Assembly: GCF_003258945.1 (NCBI RefSeq)
Contig: NZ_QLIX01000001.1
Location: forward strand, 434,001 to 498,000
DNA length: 64,000 bases
Direction: 5' to 3'
DNA from: Roseicella frigidaeris
Lineage (GTDB): Bacteria; Pseudomonadota; Alphaproteobacteria; Acetobacterales; Acetobacteraceae
Part shown: piece by piece, positions 16,608 to 25,201 of the stretch
Position numbering within the stretch: the stretch's first letter is position 1
Layout of the letters: each line of letters begins with the position of its first letter
Notes under the pieces: model-generated
What the model was told of the DNA's origin: nothing
Databases searched by the model: none
The model's input: the letters and a program-made list of their open reading frames with translations, nothing else
Made by a program: the position numbers and the translations under genes

Positions 16608-17509
16608 CGAAGCCATTGGCCGCCCATGCCGGCCGCATCCTGCTGACCGTCGCCATGCTCGCCTGCGCGCTGCTGCTCGGCCACCATATGTGGGACTACT
16701 ACATGAACGCGCCCTGGACCCGGGACGGGCGGGTGCGGGCCGAGATCGTGCGCATCGCCCCCGATGTCTCCGGCCTGGTCAGCGAGGTGCTGGTCGAGGA
16801 CAACCAGCGGGTCCGGCCCGGGGAGGTGCTGTTCCGGATCGACCCCCGGCGCTTCGAGCTGGCGCTGCGCCAGGCCGAGGCCGATGTCGCAGACGGCGCC
16901 GCCGCGCTGGAGATGGCGGTGCGCGACCGCGAGCGCGCCCGCCAGCTCATCAACGTCGCGGTCAGCCAGCAGGCGCGGGAACGGGCGGAGACCGCGGTGA
17001 CGCGGGCGGAGGCGGCGCATGACCGCGCCCGCACCGCGCTCGATGTGGCGCGGCTCAACCTGGAACGCGCCGCGGTGCGGGCGCCGGTCGGCGGCAAGAT
17101 CACCAATTTCCACCTGCGCCGCGGCGACTACGTCGCGGCCGGGGCGGCGGTGACGGCGCTGGTCGACGAGGCCAGCTTCTACGTCCTCGGCTATTTCGAG
17201 GAGAACAAGCTCGACCGCATCCATCCCGGCGATCCGGCGCGCGTCCGGATCATGGGCGATGCCGGCACGCTGGACGGCCATGTCGCCGGCATCGCCGGCG
17301 GCATCGAGGATCGGGAGCGCTCGGACAGCACGAGCCTGCTCGCCAATGTCACGCCGACCTTCAGCTGGGTGCGCCTGGCGCAGCGCGTGCCGGTGCGCAT
17401 CGCGCTGGCCGGCGGCGAGGCCGACGGGCGGCTGATCGCCGGGCGGACCGCGAGCGTCGAGATCCTCGCCCCCGCCCGGCGGCAGGAGGCGGCCAACCGG
17501 CAGCCCTGA
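16604..17509 (+). CDS. HlyD-family periplasmic adaptor (AaeA/EmrA-like)
   Basis: 301 residues. One N-terminal membrane anchor (~8-28), then MNAPWTRDGRVRAEIVRIAPDVSG, the typical AaeA/EmrA lipoyl half, a coiled-coil hairpin (~70-150; RQAEADVADGAAALE), the second lipoyl half (RAAVRAPVGGKI) and a beta-barrel domain (VLGYFEENKL). Bridges the FUSC inner membrane pump to an outer membrane channel; no TolC-like gene is present here, so it must use one from elsewhere. Last gene of the MarR operon. Confidence 0.9.
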   Translation: MTKPLAAHAGRILLTVAMLACALLLGHHMWDYYMNAPWTRDGRVRAEIVRIAPDVSGLVSEVLVEDNQRVRPGEVLFRIDPRRFELALRQAEADVADGAAALEMAVRDRERARQLINVAVSQQARERAETAVTRAEAAHDRARTALDVARLNLERAAVRAPVGGKITNFHLRRGDYVAAGAAVTALVDEASFYVLGYFEENKLDRIHPGDPARVRIMGDAGTLDGHVAGIAGGIEDRERSDSTSLLANVTPTFSWVRLAQRVPVRIALAGGEADGRLIAGRTASVEILAPARRQEAANRQP

Positions 17510-17531
17510 CGCCGCCGGGCCCGGCGATGCC

Positions 17532-18518
17532 CTACAGCCAGCCCTTGCGCTTGAAGTAGACGATCGGCAGCACGGCGGAGCCGATCATCAGCAGGACCAC
17601 CAGCGGATAGCCGAACTCCCAGTGCAGCTCCGGCATGGCATCGAAATTCATGCCGTAGATGCTGGCGATCAGCGTCGGCGGCATCAGCGCGACGCTCGCC
17701 ACGGTGAAGGTCTTGATGATCGCGTTCTGCTCGACATTGATGATGCCGAGCACCGCATCCAGCAGGAAATTGGCCTTGCTGTTCAGGAAATTCGCATGCT
17801 CGACCAGGGAGCGCACGTCGCGCACCAGGGTCTTGATCAGGCCCTGGTTCTCCTTGCGCACCGTGGTCGCCTTCTCGGCCGTCAGGAAGGTCAGGATGCG
17901 CGAGAGGCCGAGCAGCGTCTCGCTGGCGCGGGTGGTGACCTCGCCGACCTGGCCGAGCGTGATCAGCGCGTCCTTCAGGTCCGCATCCTTCATCGACGCC
18001 TTCACCGTCGCCCGGGCGGAGCGGAAGGCGGCCTGGCTGGCGCGGTCCATATCGGCGGCGATGCGCTCCAGGATATCGGCCAGCCGGTCGACGATCTGCT
18101 CGAAGAGATGCAGCATCACCCCGTCCGGCGAGTTCAGCAGCGCCACCGGGGTGCGGTGGCAGCGGGCAGCGAAGACCGCGACCGCCCGCGGCGTGGCGTA
18201 GCGCACCGTGATCAGGGCGCTGTTGGCCAGCACGAAGGTGATGGCGGTCGAGCCCATCTCCCCGCCCTCGATGCCATAGAGGAAGGGGGCGGTCAGGAAG
18301 AGGGCATCGTCCTCCCGGTAGAGACGGGAGGAGCTCTCGATCTCCTGCATCTCCTCGCGGGTCGGGATCTCGAGGCGCAGCGCCTCCTGGACCTGCCGCT
18401 CCTCCTCGGGTGTCGGGGTCAGCAGGTCGATCCAGACCGCCCGGCGGAGCGCCTCCGGTTCCTGCGGACCTTCGCGCACCAGGAGATGGCCGTTCTCGAC
18501 GGTATAGGTGGTCAGCAT
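17532..18518 (-). CDS. corA: CorA-family magnesium/divalent cation transporter
   Basis: 328 residues. Long cytoplasmic N-terminal domain followed by two C-terminal membrane helices, with the invariant selectivity motif YGMN (Gly-Met-Asn 289-291) after the first helix and a basic C-terminus (YFKRKGWL). The first residues (VWIDLLTPTPEEER) are typical CorA. Pentameric channel for Mg2+, and in some members Co2+ or Ni2+. Convergent with the efflux operon; 22 bp separate their stops. Monocistronic as far as seen. Confidence 0.93.
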   Translation of the reverse strand: MLTTYTVENGHLLVREGPQEPEALRRAVWIDLLTPTPEEERQVQEALRLEIPTREEMQEIESSSRLYREDDALFLTAPFLYGIEGGEMGSTAITFVLANSALITVRYATPRAVAVFAARCHRTPVALLNSPDGVMLHLFEQIVDRLADILERIAADMDRASQAAFRSARATVKASMKDADLKDALITLGQVGEVTTRASETLLGLSRILTFLTAEKATTVRKENQGLIKTLVRDVRSLVEHANFLNSKANFLLDAVLGIINVEQNAIIKTFTVASVALMPPTLIASIYGMNFDAMPELHWEFGYPLVVLLMIGSAVLPIVYFKRKGWL

Positions 18519-18638
18519 CCGGCGGTCCCCCGGGTCGGAACGGTGGCCCGCTTCTAGCCGCAGCGGCTGGGCAAGTCACCCCTGGCCCGGGGCTTGCTGA
18601 CCCTCGGCCGACAGGCCCCCGGTCGAGAGGTGCAACCC

Positions 18639-19616
18639 ATGCTGCGACGTCTCCTGCCGCTTTTGGGGGCAGTCCTTTGCCTTGCGCTCGCCCATCCCGG
18701 ACGCGCCGGCGCGGAGGCTTGGCCGGCCCGGCCGATCCGCATCGTCGTGGTCTTCCCGCCCGGCGGTGCCTCCGACATCGCCGCCCGGATCCTGGCCGAG
18801 GCGATGGGCCCCAAGCTCGGCCAGCGCCTGGTCGTCGACAACCGGCCCGGAGCCGGTGGCACGCTGGCGGCGCTGCATGTCGCGCAGCAGCCCGCCGATG
18901 GCTACACGCTCCTGCTGAGCAACACGGCGCCGATCGTCACCTCGCCGCCGCTCTACAGCAAGCCGGGCTACGACCCGCAGGCCTCCTTCACGCATATCGC
19001 CTATATCGGCGCGACGCCGATGGTGGTAGTCAGCACCCTCTCGGTCCCGGCGCAGGATCTCAGGGGGCTGATGGCCTGGCTGCGGGCGCAGCCCGCGCCG
19101 GTGACCTACGGCACCTCGGGCGCCGGCTCGGTGGGGCATGTGGTGGGCACGATGTTTGCCCAGCAGACCGGAATTCCGCTGAACCACGCCCCCTATCGCG
19201 GCTCGCAGCCGATGCAGGCGGATCTGCTGGGCGGGTCGATCCTGCTGTCCTTCGACACCCTGCCGGAGAATGTCGAGAATATCCGCGCCGGGCGGCTGCG
19301 GGCCTATGCCGTGACCGCGCCGATGCGGGCCCCGAGCGTGCCGGAGGTGCCGACGGTGGGCGAGGCGGGGCTGCCCGGCCTGCTGGCGCAGAACTGGCTC
19401 GGCCTCTCCGCGCCGGCGCATCTGCCGGCGCCGGTCGCGGAGCGCCTGCATGCCGAGCTGGCGGCGGCGCTGCAGCAGCCGGGCGTGCGCGACCGGCTGG
19501 CGGGCGTGGGCATCATCCCGGGCGAGATGAGCCAGGCCGCCTTCACCCGCTTCGTCGGCGAGCAAATCGACACCGTGGGCGGCATGGTCAAGGCCATGGG
19601 CATCCGCAACGATTGA
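18639..19616 (+). CDS. Bug/TctC-family periplasmic solute receptor
   Basis: 325 residues from ATG 18639, which has gagagg (18625-18630) in front; the in-frame ATG at 18594 would spoil the signal peptide (MLRRLLPLLGAVLCLALAHPGRAGA). Bug signature RIVVVFPPGGASDIAARIL, VVDNRPGAGG and NHAPYRGSQP. Orphan receptor without TctA/B genes. Followed after ~50 bp by a deaminase gene on the same strand, so a nitrogenous ligand is a possibility, but that is speculation. Confidence 0.88.
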   Translation: MLRRLLPLLGAVLCLALAHPGRAGAEAWPARPIRIVVVFPPGGASDIAARILAEAMGPKLGQRLVVDNRPGAGGTLAALHVAQQPADGYTLLLSNTAPIVTSPPLYSKPGYDPQASFTHIAYIGATPMVVVSTLSVPAQDLRGLMAWLRAQPAPVTYGTSGAGSVGHVVGTMFAQQTGIPLNHAPYRGSQPMQADLLGGSILLSFDTLPENVENIRAGRLRAYAVTAPMRAPSVPEVPTVGEAGLPGLLAQNWLGLSAPAHLPAPVAERLHAELAAALQQPGVRDRLAGVGIIPGEMSQAAFTRFVGEQIDTVGGMVKAMGIRND

Positions 19617-19670
19617 GTCGCAACGATGGAGCCGCGGCGCATCCCGGCGCCGCCGGACAGAGGGGGATCC

Positions 19671-20159
19671 ATGGAGGAGGACGGCTTCCTGCGCCGCGCC
19701 ATCGCCCTGTCGGCCGAGGCGGCGGCGAGGCCGGGCAGCGAACCCTTCGGCGCCGTGGTGGTGCGGGACGGGCAGGTGGTGGGGGAGGGGTTCAACCGCT
19801 CGCGCGATCGGCTCGACCCCACCTCGCATGGCGAGACCGAGGCGATCCGCGACGCCTGCCGCCGGCTCGGCACGCTCGACCTCTCCGGTTGCGTGCTCTT
19901 CTCCTCCTGCGAGCCCTGCGCGCTCTGCGTCGCCGCCATGGAGATCGCGGGCATCGCGCGCGTCGTCTACGCCGCCTCGCTGGCCGACAGCGCCCGGGTC
20001 CTGGCCCGGGTGCCGGCCGGGCTGCGGCGCGGCGGCGATGTCGCGGCGCTGCGGCGCGAGGCCGGGGCCCCGATCGGCCAGGGCCGCATGCCGGCGCGGC
20101 GGGCGCTGGTCGCCGAGGCGGTCGCGGTGCTGGAGGCCTGGGCCGCCGCGCCGGCTTGA
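19671..20159 (+). CDS. Nucleoside/nucleobase deaminase (cytidine-deaminase-like fold, guanine deaminase type)
   Basis: 162 residues starting at ATG 19671 behind gaggggg. Zinc site: H53-x-E55 (SHGETEAI) and P-C-x-x-C at C83/C86 (SCEPCALC), with E55 the proton shuttle. The PFGAVVVRDGQVVGEG opening is typical of the guanine deaminase/TadA-like branch that acts on free bases. Likely converts guanine to xanthine, or a related base. uraD, a late purine-degradation gene, lies 1 kb away on the other strand, which mildly supports purine catabolism. Confidence 0.8.
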   Translation: MEEDGFLRRAIALSAEAAARPGSEPFGAVVVRDGQVVGEGFNRSRDRLDPTSHGETEAIRDACRRLGTLDLSGCVLFSSCEPCALCVAAMEIAGIARVVYAASLADSARVLARVPAGLRRGGDVAALRREAGAPIGQGRMPARRALVAEAVAVLEAWAAAPA

Positions 20160-20217
20160 TCCTGGCTTGATCCTGGCCGGGGCGGGTGCTGTCCTGCCGC
20201 GCAGGGAGGGCCAGCGA

Positions 20218-21072
20218 ATGCAGACGCGCCAGGTGCAGACGGGGCCCGGCCTCGTCTTCGATGTCTCGGTCGCCGGCGATCCGGCCGCGCCCCTGGTGCT
20301 GCTGCTGCACGGCTTCGCCGTCTCCCGCCACCTCTACGATGCGCAGCTTCCGGCGCTGGCCGCGGCCGGGTATTTCGCTGCCGCCCCCAACCAGCGCGGC
20401 TATTCCCCGGACGCGCGGCCCGATCCGGCGGATGTGGCACGGTACGATATCGAGCTGCTGATCCAGGACGCGCTCGACCTCGCCTCCGCCCTGGGCGGGG
20501 AGGGGCGGCGCTTCCATCTCGTCGGGCATGACTGGGGCGGCAGCCTCGCCTGGGAGATCGCGGCGCATTGGCCGGAGCGGCTGGCCTCGCTCACCATGCT
20601 CTCCCGCCCGCATCCCGGCGCCTTCGCCCGGGCGCTGGCCGAGGATCCGGAGCAGCCGCAGCGCTCCCGCCACCACAAGGCCTTCCTCGAGCCGGATGCG
20701 GTGCCGAAGCTGCTGGCCGAGGACTGCGCCTGGCTGCGGCGGCGGCATGCCGCCCAGGGCATCCCGCCGGCGCAGACGGCGAAGCATCTCTCGGTGCTGG
20801 GCAGCGAGCCGGCGATGGCGGCGGCCCTCGCCTGGTACCGGGCGCGCGGCACGGTGCACCGGCCGATCCCGAAGATCCGGGTGCCGACCCTCTTCCTCTG
20901 GGGCGATGCCGACGACACGGTGGGCCGCATGGCGGCCGCGGGCACGGGCGATTTCATCGAGGCGCCCTACCGCTTCGAGATCCTGCCGGGCGTCGGCCAC
21001 TATGCGCCGGACCAGGTGCCGGAGCGGGTGAACGCGCTGCTGCTCGAGCATCTGCGGGCGCATCCGGCCTGA
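20218..21072 (+). CDS. Alpha/beta hydrolase (epoxide-hydrolase/dehalogenase-like)
   Basis: 284 residues. Oxyanion-hole HGF (LLLHGFAVSR), nucleophile elbow GHDWGG with the Asp nucleophile typical of epoxide hydrolases and haloalkane dehalogenases rather than a Ser, a cap region rich in His/Arg (~residues 130-185), and a late catalytic His in LPGVGHYAP. An acid residue is likely in LWGDADDTVG. A gagggcc tract precedes ATG 20218. Substrate unknown. Confidence 0.82.
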   Translation: MQTRQVQTGPGLVFDVSVAGDPAAPLVLLLHGFAVSRHLYDAQLPALAAAGYFAAAPNQRGYSPDARPDPADVARYDIELLIQDALDLASALGGEGRRFHLVGHDWGGSLAWEIAAHWPERLASLTMLSRPHPGAFARALAEDPEQPQRSRHHKAFLEPDAVPKLLAEDCAWLRRRHAAQGIPPAQTAKHLSVLGSEPAMAAALAWYRARGTVHRPIPKIRVPTLFLWGDADDTVGRMAAAGTGDFIEAPYRFEILPGVGHYAPDQVPERVNALLLEHLRAHPA

Positions 21073-21099
21073 GCGGCCGGCCGAGGGGCGCCGCCGGGA

Positions 21100-21588
21100 T
21101 CAGGCCGTCCCGAACCGGTCCCGCAGCCGCAGCAGCAGGATCAGGCCGATCTGCCGCACCGCCTCGGCCCGCTCGGCGGCGGCATCCTGGCCGAGCCGGC
21201 GCTCGAAGGCCGCCAGGATCTCCGCCGCGCCGCACCCGCGCACCGCCATGATGAAGGGAAAGCCGAAGCGCGCCCGATAGGCGGCGTTCAGCGCCAGGAA
21301 GCGCGCCTGGGCCGCGGCGTCCAGGGCATCGAGCCCGGCCGAGCCCTGCTCCCGCGCGCTGTCCTCCGTCACCGCGCCGCGCGCGAGCAGGGCGCCGGCG
21401 AGGTCGGGATGGCCATTGAGGAAGCCGGTCAGCGCCTCGCCCCGCAGCGCCCGCAGCACCGCGAGGAAATCGGCATGCAGCGTCTCGGCCGAGCGGCAAT
21501 CCGGGCCGCGCGCCCAGATCGCCTCGGCGAGATCGGGGCGGTTCTCGAAGACGCTGGCGAAGCGGCCGAGGAAATCCGCCCGCGTCAC
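21100..21588 (-). CDS. uraD: OHCU decarboxylase (uricolytic pathway)
   Basis: 162 residues from a GTG start at 21586-21588. Matches 2-oxo-4-hydroxy-4-carboxy-5-ureidoimidazoline decarboxylase: catalytic His in LNGHPDLAG (H60), the SAREQGSAGLD stretch, and FGFPFIMAVRG. It performs the last step from urate to S-allantoin. Its GTG overlaps the TGA of mtnC (GTGA), so it is the fourth gene of the methionine-salvage operon. No urate oxidase, HIU hydrolase or allantoinase gene is in view. Confidence 0.9.
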   Translation of the reverse strand: MTRADFLGRFASVFENRPDLAEAIWARGPDCRSAETLHADFLAVLRALRGEALTGFLNGHPDLAGALLARGAVTEDSAREQGSAGLDALDAAAQARFLALNAAYRARFGFPFIMAVRGCGAAEILAAFERRLGQDAAAERAEAVRQIGLILLLRLRDRFGTA

Positions 21589-22274
21589 GCCGCGGGCAGC
21601 CCAAAGCGTCGGGCGACGCCGGGGAAGTCGCTCTCCGCCGGATGCCGGCCGGAGGCGACGGTCCCATCCGCCGCGCGCACGAGCTGGCAGACCTGCATCC
21701 CCGCCGCCGCGGCGGCATCGAGCTCCTCGGCGACATCGGAGAGGAAGAGGATCGCCGCCGGCGCCAGGCCGAGCGCCGCGGCGATCGCGGCATAGCTTGT
21801 GGCCTCCCGCTTGCCGCCCATGGCGGTATCGAAGAAGCCGGCGAAGAGCGGCAGCAGGTCGCCCGCCTCGCTATGGCCGAAGAGGTCGCGCTGCGCCTCC
21901 ACCGAGCCGGAGGAATAGACCGCGAGCCGCAGCCCCGCCGCCCAGGCCCGCAGGCAGGGCGCGACATCGGGCCAGAGATGGCCCCGCAGCCGGCCATCGG
22001 CATAGCCCTGGTGCCAGATCAGCCCCTGGAGCGCCTTCAGCGGCGTCACCTTGGCATCCGCCGCCATCCAGCCGCGCAGCGCCGCCACCGGGTCCTGGCC
22101 CGGCGCGGCGGCGCGGACCGCCGCCAGGATCTCCCGCACCGCCGGCGTCTCGCCCTCCGCGGCGAGGAACTCCTCCAGCGCCGCCGCCGCGAAGGGGAAA
22201 AGCCGGTCCTTCACGAAGGCGATGCTGGTGGTCGTCCCCTCGATATCGGTGAGGATGGCGGCAGGCCGCGGCAT
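21585..22274 (-). CDS. mtnC: Acireductone synthase (enolase-phosphatase E1)
   Basis: 229 residues, HAD-fold. Opening ILTDIEGTTTSIAFVKD supplies the nucleophile Asp10 and acid Glu12 (DxE variant typical of MtnC); YSSGSVEAQRDLFGHS and GGKREATSY are the later HAD motifs. Converts 2,3-diketo-5-methylthiopentyl-1-phosphate to the acireductone in methionine salvage. One base separates it from the mtnD stop; it overlaps uraD downstream. Confidence 0.95.
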   Translation of the reverse strand: MPRPAAILTDIEGTTTSIAFVKDRLFPFAAAALEEFLAAEGETPAVREILAAVRAAAPGQDPVAALRGWMAADAKVTPLKALQGLIWHQGYADGRLRGHLWPDVAPCLRAWAAGLRLAVYSSGSVEAQRDLFGHSEAGDLLPLFAGFFDTAMGGKREATSYAAIAAALGLAPAAILFLSDVAEELDAAAAAGMQVCQLVRAADGTVASGRHPAESDFPGVARRFGLPAA

Positions 22275-22275
22275 C

Positions 22276-22812
22276 TCAGGCGGCGACCGGGAAGCGCCCG
22301 GCGATGTCGCTGCCGGTGAAATGCGCCACCCAGCCCGACTGGTCGGTGAAGACGCGCAGCGCGGTGAAGCGCGGCGCCTCGCCGGCATCGAACCAGTGGC
22401 GGGTGTTGGCGGGCACGCTGATCAGGTCGCCCTGCACGCAATGCGCGTCCCAGACCTTGCCGTCGACATGCATGACGAAGTCGCCGCTGCCGCGGACGAA
22501 GAAGCGCACCTCATCCTCGGTATGGATGTGCTCGGAGAGGAATTTCTGCCGCATCGCCGCCGCTTGCGGATGGTCCGGCGTCAGGCTGACGACATCGGTG
22601 CTGCCCGCGCCCGTCTCGCCCATGAGCTTGTCGAGATAGGGGCGGTAGGCCTCCAGCACCTGCTCGTTGCTGGCCTCCTCGGGCACCGCCACGCCCTCCC
22701 ACCGCTCGAAGCGCACGCCGATGGCGCCGAGCGCCCGGGCGATCTCGGCGGCGTCCTCGGTCCGCAGCAGCTCGCGGCCGGTCCCGGCCTCCCATACCGT
22801 CAATCGGCTCAT
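22276..22812 (-). CDS. mtnD: Acireductone dioxygenase
   Basis: 178 residues, cupin fold. Metal ligands H95, H97, E101 (EHIHTEDEVRFFVRG) and H139 (TRHWFD) are all present. With Fe(II) the enzyme yields the 2-keto precursor of methionine plus formate; with Ni(II) it runs the off-pathway reaction giving CO. Second gene of mtnB-mtnD-mtnC-uraD, with 1-base gaps on both sides. Confidence 0.95.
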   Translation of the reverse strand: MSRLTVWEAGTGRELLRTEDAAEIARALGAIGVRFERWEGVAVPEEASNEQVLEAYRPYLDKLMGETGAGSTDVVSLTPDHPQAAAMRQKFLSEHIHTEDEVRFFVRGSGDFVMHVDGKVWDAHCVQGDLISVPANTRHWFDAGEAPRFTALRVFTDQSGWVAHFTGSDIAGRFPVAA

Positions 22813-22813
22813 C

Positions 22814-23428
22814 TCAGCGTCTCCTTGTCTCCATCTCGCAGGCGAGCATGAACTCCAGCGCCTCCAGCCGCATCAGCGCGGCCGGCATATCGGCGCCCCA
22901 TACATAGATCCCGTGGCCGCGGATCAGGTAGCCAGGCGGGATCTCCGCCATGGCGGCCCAACGGTCTTCGACCACGGATTGCAAATGCGGGATGTCCTGC
23001 GCGTTGTCGAAGATCGGCAGCGTCACCGCCGCCGCATGCGTCGGCAGGCCGGGAAAGGCCTTCAGCAGCTCATAGCCCTCGAGCCGGATGGCCTCCGTCC
23101 CGGCCCGGGAAAGGACGGTGACGGGCACCGAATGCCCGTGCAGCACCGCTCCGGCATCGGGGAAGCGGCGATAGATGCCGCAATGCAACCCGGTTTCCGC
23201 GGAAGGCCGGTCGCCCGGGCGCAGCGGGCGCCCGGCAAGATCCACCCGGATCACCCCCTCGGGCTGGAGGAAACCCTTGTGGCCCCCCGATCGGGTGATG
23301 GCGAGCGTGCCGTCCGGCAATCGCACGGAGATGTTGCCGGCCGTGGCAGGGACCCATCCGAAATGGTCCAGGCGCCGACCGGCCGCAATGATGGCGGCGG
23401 TCGCCGTGGCGAAGGCATCGTCCGACAT
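22814..23428 (-). CDS. mtnB: Methylthioribulose-1-phosphate dehydratase
   Basis: 204 residues, class II aldolase fold. Zinc-binding histidines in VLHGHSVPV (H97, H99) and the conserved SAETGLHCGIYRRFP block with the catalytic-region Glu. Dehydrates 5-methylthioribulose-1-phosphate in methionine salvage. First gene of the leftward operon; its ATG (23426-23428) follows ccggaaagccg. mtnA, mtnP or mtnK are not present, so the upstream steps must be encoded elsewhere. Confidence 0.94.
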   Translation of the reverse strand: MSDDAFATATAAIIAAGRRLDHFGWVPATAGNISVRLPDGTLAITRSGGHKGFLQPEGVIRVDLAGRPLRPGDRPSAETGLHCGIYRRFPDAGAVLHGHSVPVTVLSRAGTEAIRLEGYELLKAFPGLPTHAAAVTLPIFDNAQDIPHLQSVVEDRWAAMAEIPPGYLIRGHGIYVWGADMPAALMRLEALEFMLACEMETRRR

Positions 23429-23551
23429 CGGCTTTCCGGAGAGGAATAGGGGCGCCGCGCCGCGCAGGCAGGCGCCCTGGGGGCCGGCCGTCCCCGCGTT
23501 GCTGGCCGTCCGGGGGACGCCGGCAACCCGGGGCAGCCGGCCGCGGCCGCC

Positions 23552-23815
23552 TCAGGCGGCGGGACGGCTCGTCGTGGTCGTGGTGTGGGTGGCGTCGGCC
23601 GACTGCGCCGGGCCGCCGATGCTGCCTGCCGGCTTGCCCGCCGGCGGCGCGCTCTCGGCCAGCGAGGCGTCGGGCTCGTCCTCCTTCATGTTCTTCTTGA
23701 AGGACTTGATGCCCGTGGCGAGGTCGCCCATCAGCGTGCTGATCTTGCCGCTGCCGAAGAGCAGCAGGACGACCAGCAGCACGATGAGCCAGTGCCAGAT
23801 GCTGAAGGAACCCAT
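23552..23815 (-). CDS. tatA: Twin-arginine translocase subunit TatA
   Basis: 87 residues. N-terminal membrane helix ([21 protein letters not shown]) followed by the amphipathic helix with the conserved FGSGKIS hinge and a polar, Thr-rich tail (ATHTTTTTS). Forms the size-flexible pore of the Tat system that moves folded proteins, relevant to the exported dismutase and several twin-Arg receptors in this window. tatB and tatC are not adjacent. Separate from the mtn operon by 123 bp. Confidence 0.92.
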   Translation of the reverse strand: MGSFSIWHWLIVLLVVLLLFGSGKISTLMGDLATGIKSFKKNMKEDEPDASLAESAPPAGKPAGSIGGPAQSADATHTTTTTSRPAA

Positions 23816-24127
23816 GTGACGCCCCGATGACCCTGTCTGTTGTCGCACCCCGCGCCGCCCGGTCCGGCAACGAGGGGCGGCCCTGCCTGGCCCATGCCCA
23901 TGGGACGCGGCCTTTCCGCGACCCGTCCCGGCATTGCCGCGGACACTAGTGCGCCGCCCCTGGCGGCGCAAACACGCAGATGGTTCGGGGCGCCCCGCCA
24001 GACAACCGGGGATGGCCCTTCGGGCGGGGAAGGGCCAGGAACGTGCAGGGGAATGGTTATCCGCCGGCTTTCGCCCGCTGATGCCGATGCCCGAGGCCGG
24101 CCGCCGCGCCGGCGCCGAGGCTGAGGG
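23816..24127. other. 312-bp intergenic region with two hairpins
   Basis: No coding gene is supported. It holds two inverted repeats: tgcgccgcc/ggcggcgca around a 3-base loop (23950-23970), and tggcccttc/gaagggcca around a 7-base loop (24013-24037). The second is ~90 bp past the stop of the leftward Bug gene and could end its transcript; the first would then lie in the tatA leader. Neither has a T tract. A tatA promoter must lie here but no clear boxes were seen. Confidence 0.5.
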
Positions 24128-25099
24128 TCAGGCCTCCGCCTTGATGCCGAGGCGCTGGATCAGCCCGCTCCAGCGGGCGGTCTCCGCCGCGACGAAGCGG
24201 CCTGCCTCCTCCGGGCCGCTGGCCACCACCTCGAAGCCGCCCGCCTCCAGCACCTGCCGGGCCTGCGGCGCGGCGAGCGCCGTCCCGGCCTCGCGGGCCA
24301 GCCGGGCCACGCGCCCGGCCGGGGTCGAGGTGGGGGCGATGAGCGCGTTCCAGGCATAGCTCGCGGCATCCGCCATGCCGCTCTCGGCCAGGGTCGGGAT
24401 CTCCGGCGCCTGCGGGATGCGCCGCTCGGCGGTGACGGCGAGGGCGCGCACCCGGCCCTCCCGGATCTGCGGCAGGATGCCGGCTGAGACCAGGATCATC
24501 GCCTCGATCCGTCCCGCCACCAGATCGAGGGTTGCCTGCGGGAAGCCGCGATACGGGACATGCACCATGTCGAGTCCGGCGCGCGCCATCAGGTCGGCCA
24601 TGGCGAGGTGGCCGCCGGAGCCCGCCCCGACCGAGCCGAAGGACAGCCGGCCGGGATGGGCCCGGACATGGGCGATGAAGCCGGCGAGGTCGGTGGCCGG
24701 GACGGCGGGGTGCACGACCAGCAATTGCGCCGCGCGGACCAGCAGGGAGACGATGGCGAGGTCGCGGGCCGGATCATAGGGCAGGTCCGGATAGAGCGCC
24801 TTCGCAGTGCTGAGCGGGCCGTTGATGGAGAGGCCGATGACATGCCCGTCGGTCGCCTTGGCAACGAGGTCGGTGCCGATATTGCCGCCCGCCCCAACCC
24901 GGTTCTCCACCACGAAGGGTTGGCCGAAGGCCTGCGCGTAATGGGTGGCGACCGCCCGGCCGGTGATGTCCGGCGTCGAGCCAGCCGGGAAGGGCAGGAT
25001 GAAGCGCACCGGCCGCTCCGGCCAGTCGGGCTCGGCCGCGGACGGCCCGGCCAGCAGCAGGGCCGGGGCGGCGAGGAGGTGGCGGCGGGCAGGGATCAT
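24128..25099 (-). CDS. Bug/TctC-family periplasmic solute receptor
   Basis: 323 residues from ATG 25097-25099, with gagga upstream on this strand; a 32-residue longer frame exists but would bury the signal (MIPARRHLLAAPALLLAGPSAA). Typical RFILPFPAGSTPDITGRAV, VVENRVGAGG and HVPYRGFPQA. More diverged from the tandem pair at 2.3-4.3 kb than those are from each other. Orphan receptor; a 102-bp gap separates it from the OmpA-like gene on the same strand. Confidence 0.88.
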   Translation of the reverse strand: MIPARRHLLAAPALLLAGPSAAEPDWPERPVRFILPFPAGSTPDITGRAVATHYAQAFGQPFVVENRVGAGGNIGTDLVAKATDGHVIGLSINGPLSTAKALYPDLPYDPARDLAIVSLLVRAAQLLVVHPAVPATDLAGFIAHVRAHPGRLSFGSVGAGSGGHLAMADLMARAGLDMVHVPYRGFPQATLDLVAGRIEAMILVSAGILPQIREGRVRALAVTAERRIPQAPEIPTLAESGMADAASYAWNALIAPTSTPAGRVARLAREAGTALAAPQARQVLEAGGFEVVASGPEEAGRFVAAETARWSGLIQRLGIKAEA

Positions 25100-25201
25100 G
25101 GCAGCATCCTCGGGCGGCCCCGGCGGCCGCCTGCGCGGCCTCTCATCGCCGGAGCCGGCCGCCGCGGCAAGCCGTCGCCGTGCCGTCCGGCGCACCGGGC
25201 A

